A stretch of 7,764 nucleotides of DNA, taken from the NCBI GenBank assembly GCA_947462695.1, contig CANHQC010000086.1, forward strand, positions 1 to 7,764, in the 5' to 3' direction. The notes under the pieces are model-generated. The model saw only the letters and a list, made by a program, of their open reading frames with translations. It had not been told where the DNA came from and did not search any database. Below are positions 1 to 6,840 of this stretch, in pieces. The first letter of the stretch is position 1, and every line of letters begins with the position of its first letter. The DNA comes from Flavobacteriales bacterium (GTDB lineage Bacteria; Bacteroidota; Bacteroidia; Flavobacteriales_D; Crocinitomicaceae). A program made the translations under genes and the position numbers.

Positions 1-1
1 C

Positions 2-637
2 ACCTCTTTGCCAAATGGGATAAAAAAAGAAGTCATTGTTGTCAATGACTGTTCAACGGACAGAACCTCATCTAAAGTTGAAGCCTTTCAACACGCGCAT
101 CCTGAACTTGCACTTAACTTATTCACTCAACCCAAAAATGGCGGGAAGGGTGCGGCTATCAATCGTGCGATAGCCGAATGCACAGGAGATTACCTCATCA
201 TTCAGGATGCAGACCTTGAGTACGATCCGGATGAATATTCACTGTTGTTAACACCTGTATTAAAGGACAACGCAGATGTTGTTTACGGTTCCAGATTTAT
301 AGGGCATCAGCCGCATCGTATCTTATTTTACTGGCATTCGATTGGGAATAAATTTCTGACGAACTTATCGAATATGCTCAATAACCTGAACTTGACAGAT
401 ATGGAAACCTGTTACAAATTGATTCGGACGTCTATTGCGAAAGATATTCGAATTAAAGAGCGGCGTTTTGGTATTGAGCCTGAACTGACAGCTAAAATTG
501 CAAAACGAAAGGGAATTCGTATTTACGAAGTGGGGATTTCATATTATGGAAGAACGTACGAAGAAGGTAAAAAAATCGGATGGAAAGACGGTTTTCGTGC
601 GATTTTCTGCATTTTCAAGTACCGATTCTTCAATTAA
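2..637 (+). CDS. Family 2 glycosyltransferase, N-terminus cut by window edge
   Basis: This is the C-terminal ~211 residues of a GT-A fold glycosyltransferase (GT2) that probably moves a sugar from a nucleotide-sugar to a polyprenyl-phosphate or similar acceptor at the cytoplasmic face of the membrane. The reading frame is open from base 2, so the start and the first ~25-30 residues (normally a VIPxYNE-type strand) lie upstream. Seen motifs: [12 protein letters not shown] (nucleotide binding), [12 protein letters not shown], the DXD metal-binding site in [19 protein letters not shown], and the C-terminal [21 protein letters not shown] typical of the DPM1-like subgroup. There are no transmembrane segments, so it is a single-domain soluble or peripheral enzyme rather than the two-domain membrane form. 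The full length would be near 240 residues. The acceptor and sugar cannot be told from sequence. It converges on queA. Confidence 0.92.
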   Translation, partial: TSLPNGIKKEVIVVNDCSTDRTSSKVEAFQHAHPELALNLFTQPKNGGKGAAINRAIAECTGDYLIIQDADLEYDPDEYSLLLTPVLKDNADVVYGSRFIGHQPHRILFYWHSIGNKFLTNLSNMLNNLNLTDMETCYKLIRTSIAKDIRIKERRFGIEPELTAKIAKRKGIRIYEVGISYYGRTYEEGKKIGWKDGFRAIFCIFKYRFFN

Positions 638-643
638 TGCAAC

Positions 644-669
644 AAAAAAGGGCCCCCGAAAGAGCCCTT
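644..669 (-). terminator. Intrinsic terminator of the ftsX-queA cluster
   Basis: AAGGGC (648-653) pairs perfectly with GCCCTT (664-669) around a 10-base loop. On the minus strand the stem is followed by a run of six T (plus-strand A at 644-649). It sits about 20 bases past the queA stop. On the plus strand it lies just after the glycosyltransferase stop but lacks a T run there, so it works best for the minus strand and may only weakly stop the glycosyltransferase transcript. Confidence 0.8.
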
Positions 670-690
670 GAATTCAATGATTATCTTCAA

Positions 691-1749
691 TTATATGATG
701 AGCATGGCATCACCATAAGAATAGAATTTATACTTCTGTTCAACAGCTTCTTTGTATGCTTCCATCATTAATTCGTGTCCACAAAATGCTGAAATCATCA
801 TCAACAATGTCGATAGTGGCGTGTGAAAGTTTGTAATCATACTATCCGCAATGCTAAAATCGTATGGAGGAAAAATAAACTTATTCGTCCATCCATCAAA
901 CGGCTTCAACATTCCATCCGTAGAAACAGACGTTTCAATTGAGCGCATAGAAGTTGTTCCAATAGCACAAACACGTCTTCGCTCTCGTTTCGCTGCATTC
1001 ACGATGTCGGCGCATTTTTCTGAAACAATTACTTGTTCCGAATCCATTTTATGTTTCGTTAAGTCTTCAACCTCCACAGAACGGAATGTCCCCAATCCAA
1101 CGTGCAAAGTAACCTCTGCAAAATTGATTCCTTTCAACTCAAGCCGTTTCAACAACTCGCGCGAGAAATGAAGTCCAGCAGTTGGCGCTGCAACGGCACC
1201 TTCTTCTTTTGCAAAAATGGTTTGGTAGCGTTCTTCGTCTTCCGGCTCAACAGCACGTTTAATGTATTTTGGAAGTGGGGTTTCGCCAAGCTCAGTAATC
1301 TTTGCTTTGAACTCCTCGTATGGTCCATCAAACAAAAAGCGCAATGTACGTCCACGAGAAGTAGTATTATCAATTACCTCAGCAACAAGTGAATCGTCAT
1401 CTCCGAAGTACAGTTTATTACCGATTCGAATTTTTCGTGCCGGATCAACTAATACATCCCACAACAAACTCTCACGATTCAACTCACGCAACAAGAATAC
1501 TTCGATCTTCGCTCCGGTTTTTTCTTTATTTCCATACATTCGAGCAGGAAAAACACGTGTGTTATTCATGATCATGACATCTCCTTCGGAGAAATAGTCA
1601 ATGACATCTTTGAATAATTTATGCTCGATTTTACCTGAATCACGATGGATAACCATCAAACGGGCCTCATCTCTGTTTTCACTCGGATATTCTGCGATCA
1701 ACTCCTCCGGAAGGTGGAAGTTAAAATCGGAAAGCTTCATTTTACTCAT
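691..1749 (-). CDS. queA: S-adenosylmethionine:tRNA ribosyltransferase-isomerase
   Basis: QueA transfers and isomerises the ribosyl part of S-adenosylmethionine onto 7-aminomethyl-7-deazaguanine at the wobble position of GUN tRNAs, giving epoxyqueuosine, the step before queuosine. The 352-residue length is normal for the family. Visible family motifs: [13 protein letters not shown] (61-73), [11 protein letters not shown] (79-89), [14 protein letters not shown] (97-110), [11 protein letters not shown] (155-165), [12 protein letters not shown] (184-195), [15 protein letters not shown] (216-230), [10 protein letters not shown] (263-272), [14 protein letters not shown] (305-318) and the C-terminal YSYGDAMLI. 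Start: ATG at 1749 is used; a second ATG three codons later (MKLSDF, 1740) is equally plausible. It is last in the minus-strand cluster, 65 bases after truB, and has its own good promoter in that gap, so it can be expressed apart from the upstream genes. No queuosine pathway partners are nearby. Confidence 0.97.
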   Translation of the reverse strand: MSKMKLSDFNFHLPEELIAEYPSENRDEARLMVIHRDSGKIEHKLFKDVIDYFSEGDVMIMNNTRVFPARMYGNKEKTGAKIEVFLLRELNRESLLWDVLVDPARKIRIGNKLYFGDDDSLVAEVIDNTTSRGRTLRFLFDGPYEEFKAKITELGETPLPKYIKRAVEPEDEERYQTIFAKEEGAVAAPTAGLHFSRELLKRLELKGINFAEVTLHVGLGTFRSVEVEDLTKHKMDSEQVIVSEKCADIVNAAKRERRRVCAIGTTSMRSIETSVSTDGMLKPFDGWTNKFIFPPYDFSIADSMITNFHTPLSTLLMMISAFCGHELMMEAYKEAVEQKYKFYSYGDAMLII

Positions 1750-1779
1750 AGGGGAATATTAAATTCAAAAAAAGGAGTG

Positions 1780-1810
1780 CAAAGATACAACATAAAGAAG
1801 GCCTTGTCAA
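1780..1810 (-). promoter_or_regulatory. Bacteroidota-type promoter for queA
   Basis: Read on the minus strand, TTG (1810-1808, within CTTGACA) is followed by 20 bases and then TATCTTTG (1787-1780). This fits the Bacteroidota primary-sigma pattern of TTG, 17-23 bases, TAnnTTTG exactly. Transcription would start near 1772-1776, leaving a leader of about 25 bases before the queA ATG. It is the best promoter match I found in the window. Confidence 0.75.
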
Positions 1811-1830
1811 GCAATTAATGTGAATTGCTT
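1809..1830. repeat. 8-bp inverted repeat spanning the truB stop
   Basis: AAGCAATT (1809-1816) and AATTGCTT (1823-1830) form a perfect 8-bp inverted repeat with a 6-base spacer. It covers the last codons and stop of truB and touches the -33 element of the queA promoter. No T run follows on either strand, so it is not a standard intrinsic terminator. It could be an RNA hairpin protecting or weakly ending the truB message, an operator, or chance in AT-rich DNA. Confidence 0.4.
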
Positions 1831-2513
1831 CGAATTAGTGTAATCCATTCATCGACTGTTAAGGCTTGTTCAATGGAATGATCCCCAGAATGTGTTCTTC
1901 GCAGTCCGATTAAGGTTCCTCCACTACCCAATGCCTTCCCGAGATCATGGGCTATAGATCGAATGTATGTCCCCTTGCTACAGGTAATCTCAAAATCTAT
2001 TTCTGGAAAACGATCCATCGATAGCGAAAAGTCTTCAATGCGAACAGTAACAGATTTCATAACCACTTCTTTTCCCTCTCGTGCGTAATCGTAAGCGCGC
2101 TTTCCATCAATTTGTTTGGCTGAATAAACGGGTGGCACTTGCAGTTGTTCGCCAAGAAACTCTTTGCGCGCTTTTTCAAGCAATTCTTCAGTTACGTGTT
2201 CGGTTGGATAGTTTGTTTCGTCAAAAGCTGTTTCCAAGTCAAAAGATGGTGTGGTTTTTCCCAAGAGAATAGTTCCGGTATAGGTTTTCACGCCGTTCAT
2301 GAGTTCGGGAATGCGCTTAGTGTGTTTTCCAGAACAAATGACTAACAATCCGGTCGCAAGTGGATCAAGCGTTCCTGCGTGACCAACTTTAATGTTTTTG
2401 ACTTTTAATACTTGTTTGAGGTTCCAGCGAATTTTATTGACGACATCAAAAGACGTCCAGCCTAAGGGCTTATCAACCAGGATTGTCTTTCCGGTTTGAA
2501 ATTCTTCTATCAT
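1815..2513 (-). CDS. truB: tRNA pseudouridine(55) synthase, short form
   Basis: TruB converts U55 in the T-loop of nearly all tRNAs to pseudouridine. The 232-residue protein carries the family motifs in order: KPLGWTSFDVVNKIR (15-29), the catalytic-Asp loop GHAGTLDPLATGLL (44-57, nucleophile D50), PPVYSAKQIDGKRAYDYA (127-144), and CSKGTYIRSIAHDLG (178-192). It stops soon after LIGLRRTHSGDHSIEQA, so it lacks the C-terminal PUA-like extension of the ~314-residue E. coli enzyme; this short form is, to my knowledge, normal in Bacteroidota rather than a truncation. Its ATG overlaps the uppP stop by four bases (ATGA, 2510-2513), which points to translational coupling in one transcript. The end of the gene carries an inverted repeat, and a promoter for queA follows immediately. 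Confidence 0.97.
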   Translation of the reverse strand: MIEEFQTGKTILVDKPLGWTSFDVVNKIRWNLKQVLKVKNIKVGHAGTLDPLATGLLVICSGKHTKRIPELMNGVKTYTGTILLGKTTPSFDLETAFDETNYPTEHVTEELLEKARKEFLGEQLQVPPVYSAKQIDGKRAYDYAREGKEVVMKSVTVRIEDFSLSMDRFPEIDFEITCSKGTYIRSIAHDLGKALGSGGTLIGLRRTHSGDHSIEQALTVDEWITLIRSNSH

Positions 2514-3322
2514 GCGAATGAAAAATAGGCCAGTAATATTAGTCCGGTGATGATTCTGTAATAGCCCCAGAGTTTAAACCCGTATTTTCCCAGAAGTCCG
2601 ATAAAAAATTTAATGGCCAGTGCCGCAACAACGAAGGCAATTACATTTCCGACTAAAAAGTAAAGCGTATGTTCACTACTCGATAATATCAATTCATAGC
2701 CTTTTTGCTCCGCACCGCTTACTTGCCAATCTTTCAGGAAAATAGAATAGAGCGTTACGGCCAACATGGTGGGTACAGCAAGAAAGAAACTGAACTCTGC
2801 TGCCATTTTTCGAGTTAATCCTTGTTGCATTCCTCCAATTATTGATGCGGCAGATCGACTGGTCCCTGGCATCATGGCAAGGCATTGCCAAAAACCGATC
2901 GTGAGTGCTTTTTTTATTGAAACGTTTTCCTCTTGATCAATAGTCGTATTCTTGAACCATTTATCAATAAAAAGCAAGACGATTCCTCCTAGAACAAGGA
3001 CGATAGCAATTGGAATTGGTTTTTCGAGGACAGCTTCAATTTTATCATCGAACAACTTACCCAACACGAGCGCAGGAATGACAGCTATCGCTAACTTGAG
3101 GTAAAACGAAAATGACTGAAAATTGATGAATTTTTTCCAGTAGAGAACGACTACTGATAATATGGCTCCGAATTGGATGGACACCTGAAAGAGTTTTACG
3201 AATGCATCTCCTTCTGTCTTGAAGATAGCACTGGTAAATATCATGTGAGCGGTGGAAGAAACAGGTAAAAATTCCGTAAGGCCTTCGACAATGGCCAGAA
3301 TAATCGCTTGAAGAAAGTCCAT
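2510..3322 (-). CDS. uppP: Undecaprenyl-diphosphatase (BacA/UppP family)
   Basis: This integral membrane phosphatase removes one phosphate from undecaprenyl diphosphate, regenerating the lipid carrier for peptidoglycan and surface glycan synthesis; extra copies give bacitracin tolerance in other bacteria. The 270-residue protein shows the two BacA signature regions: EGLTEFLPVSSTAHM (13-27; E13, E17, S23 and H26 match the conserved catalytic positions) and MPGTSRSAASIIGG (151-164; R156 is the conserved phosphate-binding Arg), followed by AAEFSFFLAVPTMLA (174-188). Several hydrophobic stretches fit the multi-pass re-entrant fold: about 51-60, 76-90, 104-119, 178-196 and two near the C-terminus. 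The ATG lies three bases after the DUF3098-type gene's stop, and its end overlaps truB, so it is firmly inside the cluster. A Shine-Dalgarno-like AAGGAG precedes the start. Confidence 0.97.
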   Translation of the reverse strand: MDFLQAIILAIVEGLTEFLPVSSTAHMIFTSAIFKTEGDAFVKLFQVSIQFGAILSVVVLYWKKFINFQSFSFYLKLAIAVIPALVLGKLFDDKIEAVLEKPIPIAIVLVLGGIVLLFIDKWFKNTTIDQEENVSIKKALTIGFWQCLAMMPGTSRSAASIIGGMQQGLTRKMAAEFSFFLAVPTMLAVTLYSIFLKDWQVSGAEQKGYELILSSSEHTLYFLVGNVIAFVVAALAIKFFIGLLGKYGFKLWGYYRIITGLILLAYFSFA

Positions 3323-3325
3323 TGA

Positions 3326-3574
3326 TTATTCTCCTTTATTGGCTTTTTTACGTTTCATAATGGCAACCATAATCACGATATAACCTACAACGATAAGCAA
3401 TGGTGCGATCGTAATTCGTCGAGCACTGAACAATTCATCTGCATTGAAGGAATTTGGATCATCAGCGCCACCGCCGATCATTAAAAGGAATCCAACCACA
3501 TTGATTGCCAAACCGATTAACAACAACCGGTAATTTTCAGGCTGAAATCCAAAAGCATTTTTCTTTGTATCCAT
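3326..3574 (-). CDS. DUF3098-type small two-helix membrane protein
   Basis: An 82-residue protein of unknown function that resembles the DUF3098 family of Bacteroidota, usually found between ftsX and uppP. It has a short polar N-terminus ending in FGFQPENYR (8-16), a first membrane helix at about 17-34 ending in Gly-rich IGGG, an acidic/Asn loop ADDPNSFNADELFSARR (37-53), a second helix at about 54-73, and a basic tail (KRKKANK). Loop and tail charge suggest a hairpin with both ends in the cytoplasm. Start choice: ATG at 3574 (MDTKKNAFGF) gives the usual short N-terminus and sits 10 bases after the ftsX stop. An in-frame ATG at 3598 would add MIYINFDP and overlap ftsX by 14 bases; I prefer the inner one. 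Context suggests an envelope-growth or division role, but that is inference only. Confidence 0.88.
   Translation of the reverse strand: MDTKKNAFGFQPENYRLLLIGLAINVVGFLLMIGGGADDPNSFNADELFSARRITIAPLLIVVGYIVIMVAIMKRKKANKGE
3331..3336 (-). promoter_or_regulatory. Shine-Dalgarno-like site before uppP
   Basis: The minus strand reads AAGGAG here, eight bases before the uppP ATG, a near-ideal ribosome-binding site. Such sites are uncommon in Bacteroidota, where initiation usually relies on AT-rich unstructured leaders. The same bases encode the last residues (KGE) of the upstream gene, so the match may be a by-product of coding sequence. Confidence 0.4.
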
Positions 3575-3584
3575 GGGATCAAAA

Positions 3585-4475
3585 TTAATATAAATCATCC
3601 AACTTCATACGCAAGTATTTATTCAGCGCAAACCAAGTTGAAATGAATGAAATAAGGACACCCAGCCCAGTTACTGATCCAACCAACAATAAAAAGCTCT
3701 GCCAAGAATAACTCACTTCAATGGATTCCAGCGTATTGTTAATGGCAAAGAAAAGTGTCATAAGTAAAGTCAACCCAATCATCGAGGATATTACACCTTG
3801 ATAAATGGATTGAATCAAAAATGGCTTTCGGATAAATCCAGCCGTTGCCCCAACCAGTTGCATGGTTTTAATCGTAAACCGTTTCGAATACAAGGACAAT
3901 CGTATGGTATTATTAATCATGGCCACCGCAACAATGATAAGTAATGCTGCAACTGCCAAGAATAAAAACACAAACTGTTTAAAGCCTAAATTAACCGATT
4001 CCACGCTTGATTTATCGTAGTTTACTTCATCTATCTGATTGGCATATGCCCGAAGCAATGCTTTTTTGATGGAAGCCATACCCTCTTTGGAAGCAAATGC
4101 CGCTTTGGGTTTAAATGAAATCGTTGGTGGAAGTGGATTTTCCCCATCGAACACCGAAAGAATCTGGTCAGCCTCCTGATCTGTCCCACTGAATTCCTCT
4201 ATTGCTCGCTCAGGAGAAATAAATGATACCTCGGCAAATTGGTTCCAGGTGCGCAATTCCTGTTCAATTTGTTTAATGTCAGCGACCGACATTTCGGGAC
4301 GGAAAAACAAATCGCCTTGCAAACTCTCTTTTGCTTGCCGCTGGACATTGTCCAAGCCGAAAATCCCACCTATAACCAATCCAATCATAAACAAGACCAG
4401 CGATATGCCAATAACTGTCGAAACGTAGCTTACACGAACACCTTGTTTACTGTATTTTGATGCAGTTGTACTCAT
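3585..4475 (-). CDS. ftsX: Cell division protein FtsX (permease-like)
   Basis: FtsX is the membrane half of the FtsEX complex, an ABC-type machine that couples cytoplasmic ATP hydrolysis by FtsE to activation of periplasmic peptidoglycan hydrolases at the septum. The 296-residue protein has the family layout: a basic cytoplasmic start, membrane helix 1 (about 18-40), a large extracytoplasmic domain (about 41-165, with SFISPERAIEEF and ENPLPPTISFKPK), and three further helices (about 167-188, 222-246 and 259-282). The cytoplasmic coupling segment IRLSLYSKRFTIKTMQLVGA (191-210) followed by FIRKPFLIQS is the most diagnostic part. ftsE is not adjacent, as is common in Bacteroidota. It is the first gene of the minus-strand cluster. 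I found no convincing TAnnTTTG promoter in the upstream 449 bases; TACATTCG at 4487-4480 is one mismatch away but too near the start codon. Confidence 0.95.
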   Translation of the reverse strand: MSTTASKYSKQGVRVSYVSTVIGISLVLFMIGLVIGGIFGLDNVQRQAKESLQGDLFFRPEMSVADIKQIEQELRTWNQFAEVSFISPERAIEEFSGTDQEADQILSVFDGENPLPPTISFKPKAAFASKEGMASIKKALLRAYANQIDEVNYDKSSVESVNLGFKQFVFLFLAVAALLIIVAVAMINNTIRLSLYSKRFTIKTMQLVGATAGFIRKPFLIQSIYQGVISSMIGLTLLMTLFFAINNTLESIEVSYSWQSFLLLVGSVTGLGVLISFISTWFALNKYLRMKLDDLY

Positions 4476-4617
4476 GCAACGAATGTACTATGAATTCAAA
4501 CGGGTTAAAATAATGTTGAATAAAATTTAAACAATACCCATTGTTAATAAGTGTATATCATTGTTTTCTAATGCATTATGTTTTTGTGCAACTCCTAAAA
4601 ACGTAAAAAAAAGTTAA

Positions 4618-4791
4618 ATGATGAAAAGGTATGTAATCTTTTGCGTGCATCAGGCGTTATAGTATCAGGTTAACAATTACACAGGTGTTTAAAACTGGCA
4701 CACAGTTTGATTTCACCAAAGCGTAAAAGTTAGTTTTCATAAGTAGTAGTGGTTTAGGTTTTGGGAAGAGGGCGCGAAAGTGCCCTCTTTT
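4618..4791 (+). ncRNA. Candidate small RNA between ftsX and lepA
   Basis: A strong plus-strand intrinsic terminator (4766-4791) sits in a 449-base divergent intergenic region with no protein gene before it, so something else should be transcribed towards it. The preceding stretch can fold: ATGAAAA (4621-4627) pairs with TTTTCAT (4734-4740), CTTTTGCG (4638-4645) pairs with CGTAAAAG (4722-4729, one G-U), and inside lies GGTG/CACC (4684-4687 with 4714-4717) enclosing AAACTG/CAGTTT (4692-4697 with 4703-4708). This rod-like shape is compatible with a regulatory RNA, including a 6S-like RNA, but I cannot assign a family. The 5' end is unknown: upstream boxes such as TGTTTTTG (4579-4586) match the promoter pattern only partly. 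AT-rich DNA yields such pairings by chance, so the terminator is the firmer evidence. Confidence 0.35.
4766..4791 (+). terminator. Strong intrinsic terminator upstream of lepA
   Basis: AAGAGGGC (4766-4773) pairs with GCCCTCTT (4782-4789). The inner bases add a G-U and a C-G pair closing a GAAA tetraloop (4776-4779), making a 10-bp stem followed by T at 4788-4791. The minus strand has no T run after the hairpin, so it ends plus-strand transcription. It lies about 90 bases before the lepA promoter box and therefore cannot be the end of ftsX, which runs the other way. Confidence 0.75.
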
Positions 4792-4881
4792 CAATTTGTA
4801 AATTCTCGAACAGAAGGTGTTTTCTTTTTGCCTTACCACTTCATCTAGCACTTTGAATACTAAAAACAGCGAGATTTGATG

Positions 4882-4889
4882 TACTTTTG
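4882..4889 (+). promoter_or_regulatory. Probable lepA promoter -7 box
   Basis: TACTTTTG matches the Bacteroidota -7 consensus TAnnTTTG exactly and lies 35 bases before the lepA ATG, giving a leader of roughly 30 bases. The nearest upstream TTG (4853-4855) is 26 bases away, slightly more than the usual 17-23, so the -33 element is uncertain. No Shine-Dalgarno site precedes the ATG; the leader is A/T rich. Confidence 0.5.
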
Positions 4890-4924
4890 TATTCCTTCAG
4901 CATTTATAGGATTAGAACAATTAC

Positions 4925-6721
4925 ATGAAGAATATTCGCAATTTCTGCATCATTGCCCACATTGATCATGGGAAAAGTACATTAGCCGATCGATTACTGC
5001 AAACAACCGGAACGATATCTGACCGGGAAATGCAGGCACAAGCGTTGGACGATATGGATCTTGAACGTGAACGTGGGATCACCATTAAAAGTCACGCGAT
5101 CCAGATGAATTACACATTCGAGGGAGAAGCGTATGTGTTGAACCTCATCGATACTCCCGGACATGTCGACTTTTCATACGAAGTTTCTCGATCCATTGCG
5201 GCATGTGAAGGGGCGTTGCTCATTGTTGATGCATCACAAGGAATTGAAGCACAAACGATCTCGAATTTGTACCTAGCGCTTGAGCACGACCTTGAAATCA
5301 TACCCATTTTGAACAAAATGGACTTGCCCGGTGCCATGCCTGAAGAAGTTTCCGATCAAATTATTGAATTGTTGGGCTGTGACCTCGAGGACATCATTCC
5401 TGCGTCAGGTAAAACTGGTTTGGGTGTAGATAAAATACTTGAAGCTGTTATTAACCGCATTCCTTCTCCAAAGGGCGATGAAAACGCGCCGCTTCAAGCC
5501 ATGATTTTTGATTCGGTTTTCAATCCTTTTAGGGGGATTATAGCCTATTACCGAGTGAAAAACGGCATCATTCGAAAAGGCGATAAAGTAAAGTTCTTCA
5601 ATACAGGAAGAGACTACAATGCTGATGAAGTGGGGATCCTAAAAATGGATTTAGCTCCAAAGAAAGAGGTCCGTGCCGGAGATGTAGGTTACATTATTTC
5701 GGGGATCAAGCAGGCAAACGAAGTAAAAGTAGGAGATACCATAACCTTAGCTGCCAATCCATGCGATTCGGCCATAAAAGGATTTGAAGACGTTAAACCG
5801 ATGGTCTTCGCAGGTATTTACCCTGTAGAAACAGACGATTATGAAGAACTGCGTTACTCCATGGAGAAGTTGCAGTTGAATGATTCGTCGTTGGTCTTCG
5901 AGCCTGAGTCATCTGCTGCATTGGGATTTGGTTTCCGATGTGGATTCTTAGGAATGCTTCACATGGAGATCATTCAAGAGCGCTTGGAACGGGAATTCAA
6001 TATGACGGTAATTACAACTGTCCCGAACGTGTCTTATTTCTGTTACATGACGCGCGACAAAGAAAAATCGATCATTGTAAACAATCCATCTGAATTGCCT
6101 GATCCATCTGGGATAGACCGCATTGAAGAACCGTATATTAAAGCGCAAGTCATCACGAAATCGGAATATATTGGTTCAATTATGAACTTGTGTATCGAAA
6201 AACGGGGGGAGTTGAAAAATCAAGTATACTTGACGCAAGACCGAGTTGAGCTCACATTTGAAATGCCATTGGCAGAGATTGTATTCGATTTTTATGACCG
6301 ATTAAAATCTGTTTCTCGTGGATATGCATCATTCGATTACCATCCGATAGGTTATAAAGAATCGGATTTGATCAGAATGGATATGCTTCTTAATGGTGAG
6401 CAACTGGATGCGTTATCTGCATTGGTTCACCGAAGCAATGCCTACGACCTTGGTAAGAAGATCTGTGTGAAATTAAAAGAACTTATTCCTAGGCAACAGT
6501 TTGAAATTCCAATTCAGGCTGCCATTGGCGCGAAAGTTATTGCACGCGAAACCATCAAAGCCTTAAGAAAAGATGTTACCGCTAAATGTTATGGTGGGGA
6601 TATCACCCGTAAGCGTAAGTTGTTGGAAAAACAGAAAGAAGGGAAGAAACGCATGCGCCAAGTCGGTCGAGTTGAAGTTCCGCAAGAAGCGTTTATGGCT
6701 GTATTGAAACTAAATGATTAA
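4925..6721 (+). CDS. lepA: Elongation factor 4 (LepA), ribosome-associated GTPase
   Basis: LepA is a translational GTPase that binds ribosomes like EF-G and has been linked to remobilising stalled ribosomes and to initiation or 30S maturation. The 598-residue length equals the family norm (E. coli 599). GTPase motifs: G1 AHIDHGKST (11-19), G2 ERERGIT (48-54), G3 DTPGH (76-80, H80 the catalytic His equivalent), G4 NKMD (130-133), and G5 as ASGKTG (160-165). The G5 form replaces the commoner SAK with SGK, which I believe is frequent in this phylum. Domain II and the EF-G III/V-like domains follow ([15 protein letters not shown] is a strong marker), and the LepA-specific C-terminal domain ends with [20 protein letters not shown] and [19 protein letters not shown]. 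It appears monocistronic: own promoter box upstream, perfect terminator downstream. Confidence 0.98.
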   Translation: MKNIRNFCIIAHIDHGKSTLADRLLQTTGTISDREMQAQALDDMDLERERGITIKSHAIQMNYTFEGEAYVLNLIDTPGHVDFSYEVSRSIAACEGALLIVDASQGIEAQTISNLYLALEHDLEIIPILNKMDLPGAMPEEVSDQIIELLGCDLEDIIPASGKTGLGVDKILEAVINRIPSPKGDENAPLQAMIFDSVFNPFRGIIAYYRVKNGIIRKGDKVKFFNTGRDYNADEVGILKMDLAPKKEVRAGDVGYIISGIKQANEVKVGDTITLAANPCDSAIKGFEDVKPMVFAGIYPVETDDYEELRYSMEKLQLNDSSLVFEPESSAALGFGFRCGFLGMLHMEIIQERLEREFNMTVITTVPNVSYFCYMTRDKEKSIIVNNPSELPDPSGIDRIEEPYIKAQVITKSEYIGSIMNLCIEKRGELKNQVYLTQDRVELTFEMPLAEIVFDFYDRLKSVSRGYASFDYHPIGYKESDLIRMDMLLNGEQLDALSALVHRSNAYDLGKKICVKLKELIPRQQFEIPIQAAIGAKVIARETIKALRKDVTAKCYGGDITRKRKLLEKQKEGKKRMRQVGRVEVPQEAFMAVLKLND

Positions 6722-6789
6722 ACGGTTCAAGGTTTAAACAGTTCGAAGTTTACCTATCGGAAGGGTTGATGCGCTCTGTATTAAATTAA

Positions 6790-6814
6790 TTTTGTTCGCA
6801 GTATTCGAACAAAA
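6790..6814. repeat. 9-bp inverted repeat next to the lepA terminator
   Basis: TTTTGTTCG (6790-6798) and CGAACAAAA (6806-6814) form a perfect inverted repeat with a 7-base loop. Its right arm shares the A run with the adjacent terminator palindrome, so the two hairpins cannot both form fully. It may be an auxiliary 3'-end hairpin of the lepA message. Confidence 0.5.
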
Positions 6815-6838
6815 AAGGCTCCAATTGGAGCCTTTTTT
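6811..6838 (+). terminator. Perfect bidirectional terminator (lepA / acidic protein)
   Basis: A 28-base perfect palindrome: six A, GGCTCC, AATT, GGAGCC, six T. Each strand therefore reads as a GC-rich stem followed by a T run, so it ends lepA on the plus strand and the acidic-protein gene on the minus strand. It begins about 90 bases after the lepA stop and only two bases from the stop codon of the minus-strand gene. Confidence 0.9.
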
Positions 6839-6840
6839 AC

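Noticed and set aside
851..1171. 106-residue plus-strand open frame opposite queA
   Set aside because: Antisense shadow of a clear queA coding sequence; no motif or plausible start context.
1815..2513. Truncated truB pseudogene
   Set aside because: All catalytic motifs are intact and only the C-terminal extension is missing, as in the short TruB form of this phylum.
4476..4500. ftsX promoter at TACATTCG (minus strand, 4487-4480)
   Set aside because: One mismatch in the -7 box, no TTG at a fitting distance, and transcription would start at or inside the start codon.
4618..4662. 14-codon reading frame MMKRYVIFCVHQAL on the plus strand inside the ftsX-lepA gap
   Set aside because: Too short to support, no ribosome-binding site, and it overlaps the proposed RNA fold. 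It could be a leader peptide, but nothing downstream needs one before the terminator.
4657..4851. 64-residue minus-strand open frame in the ftsX-lepA gap
   Set aside because: It reads straight through the terminator hairpin, has no family-like motifs and has a composition typical of a chance frame.
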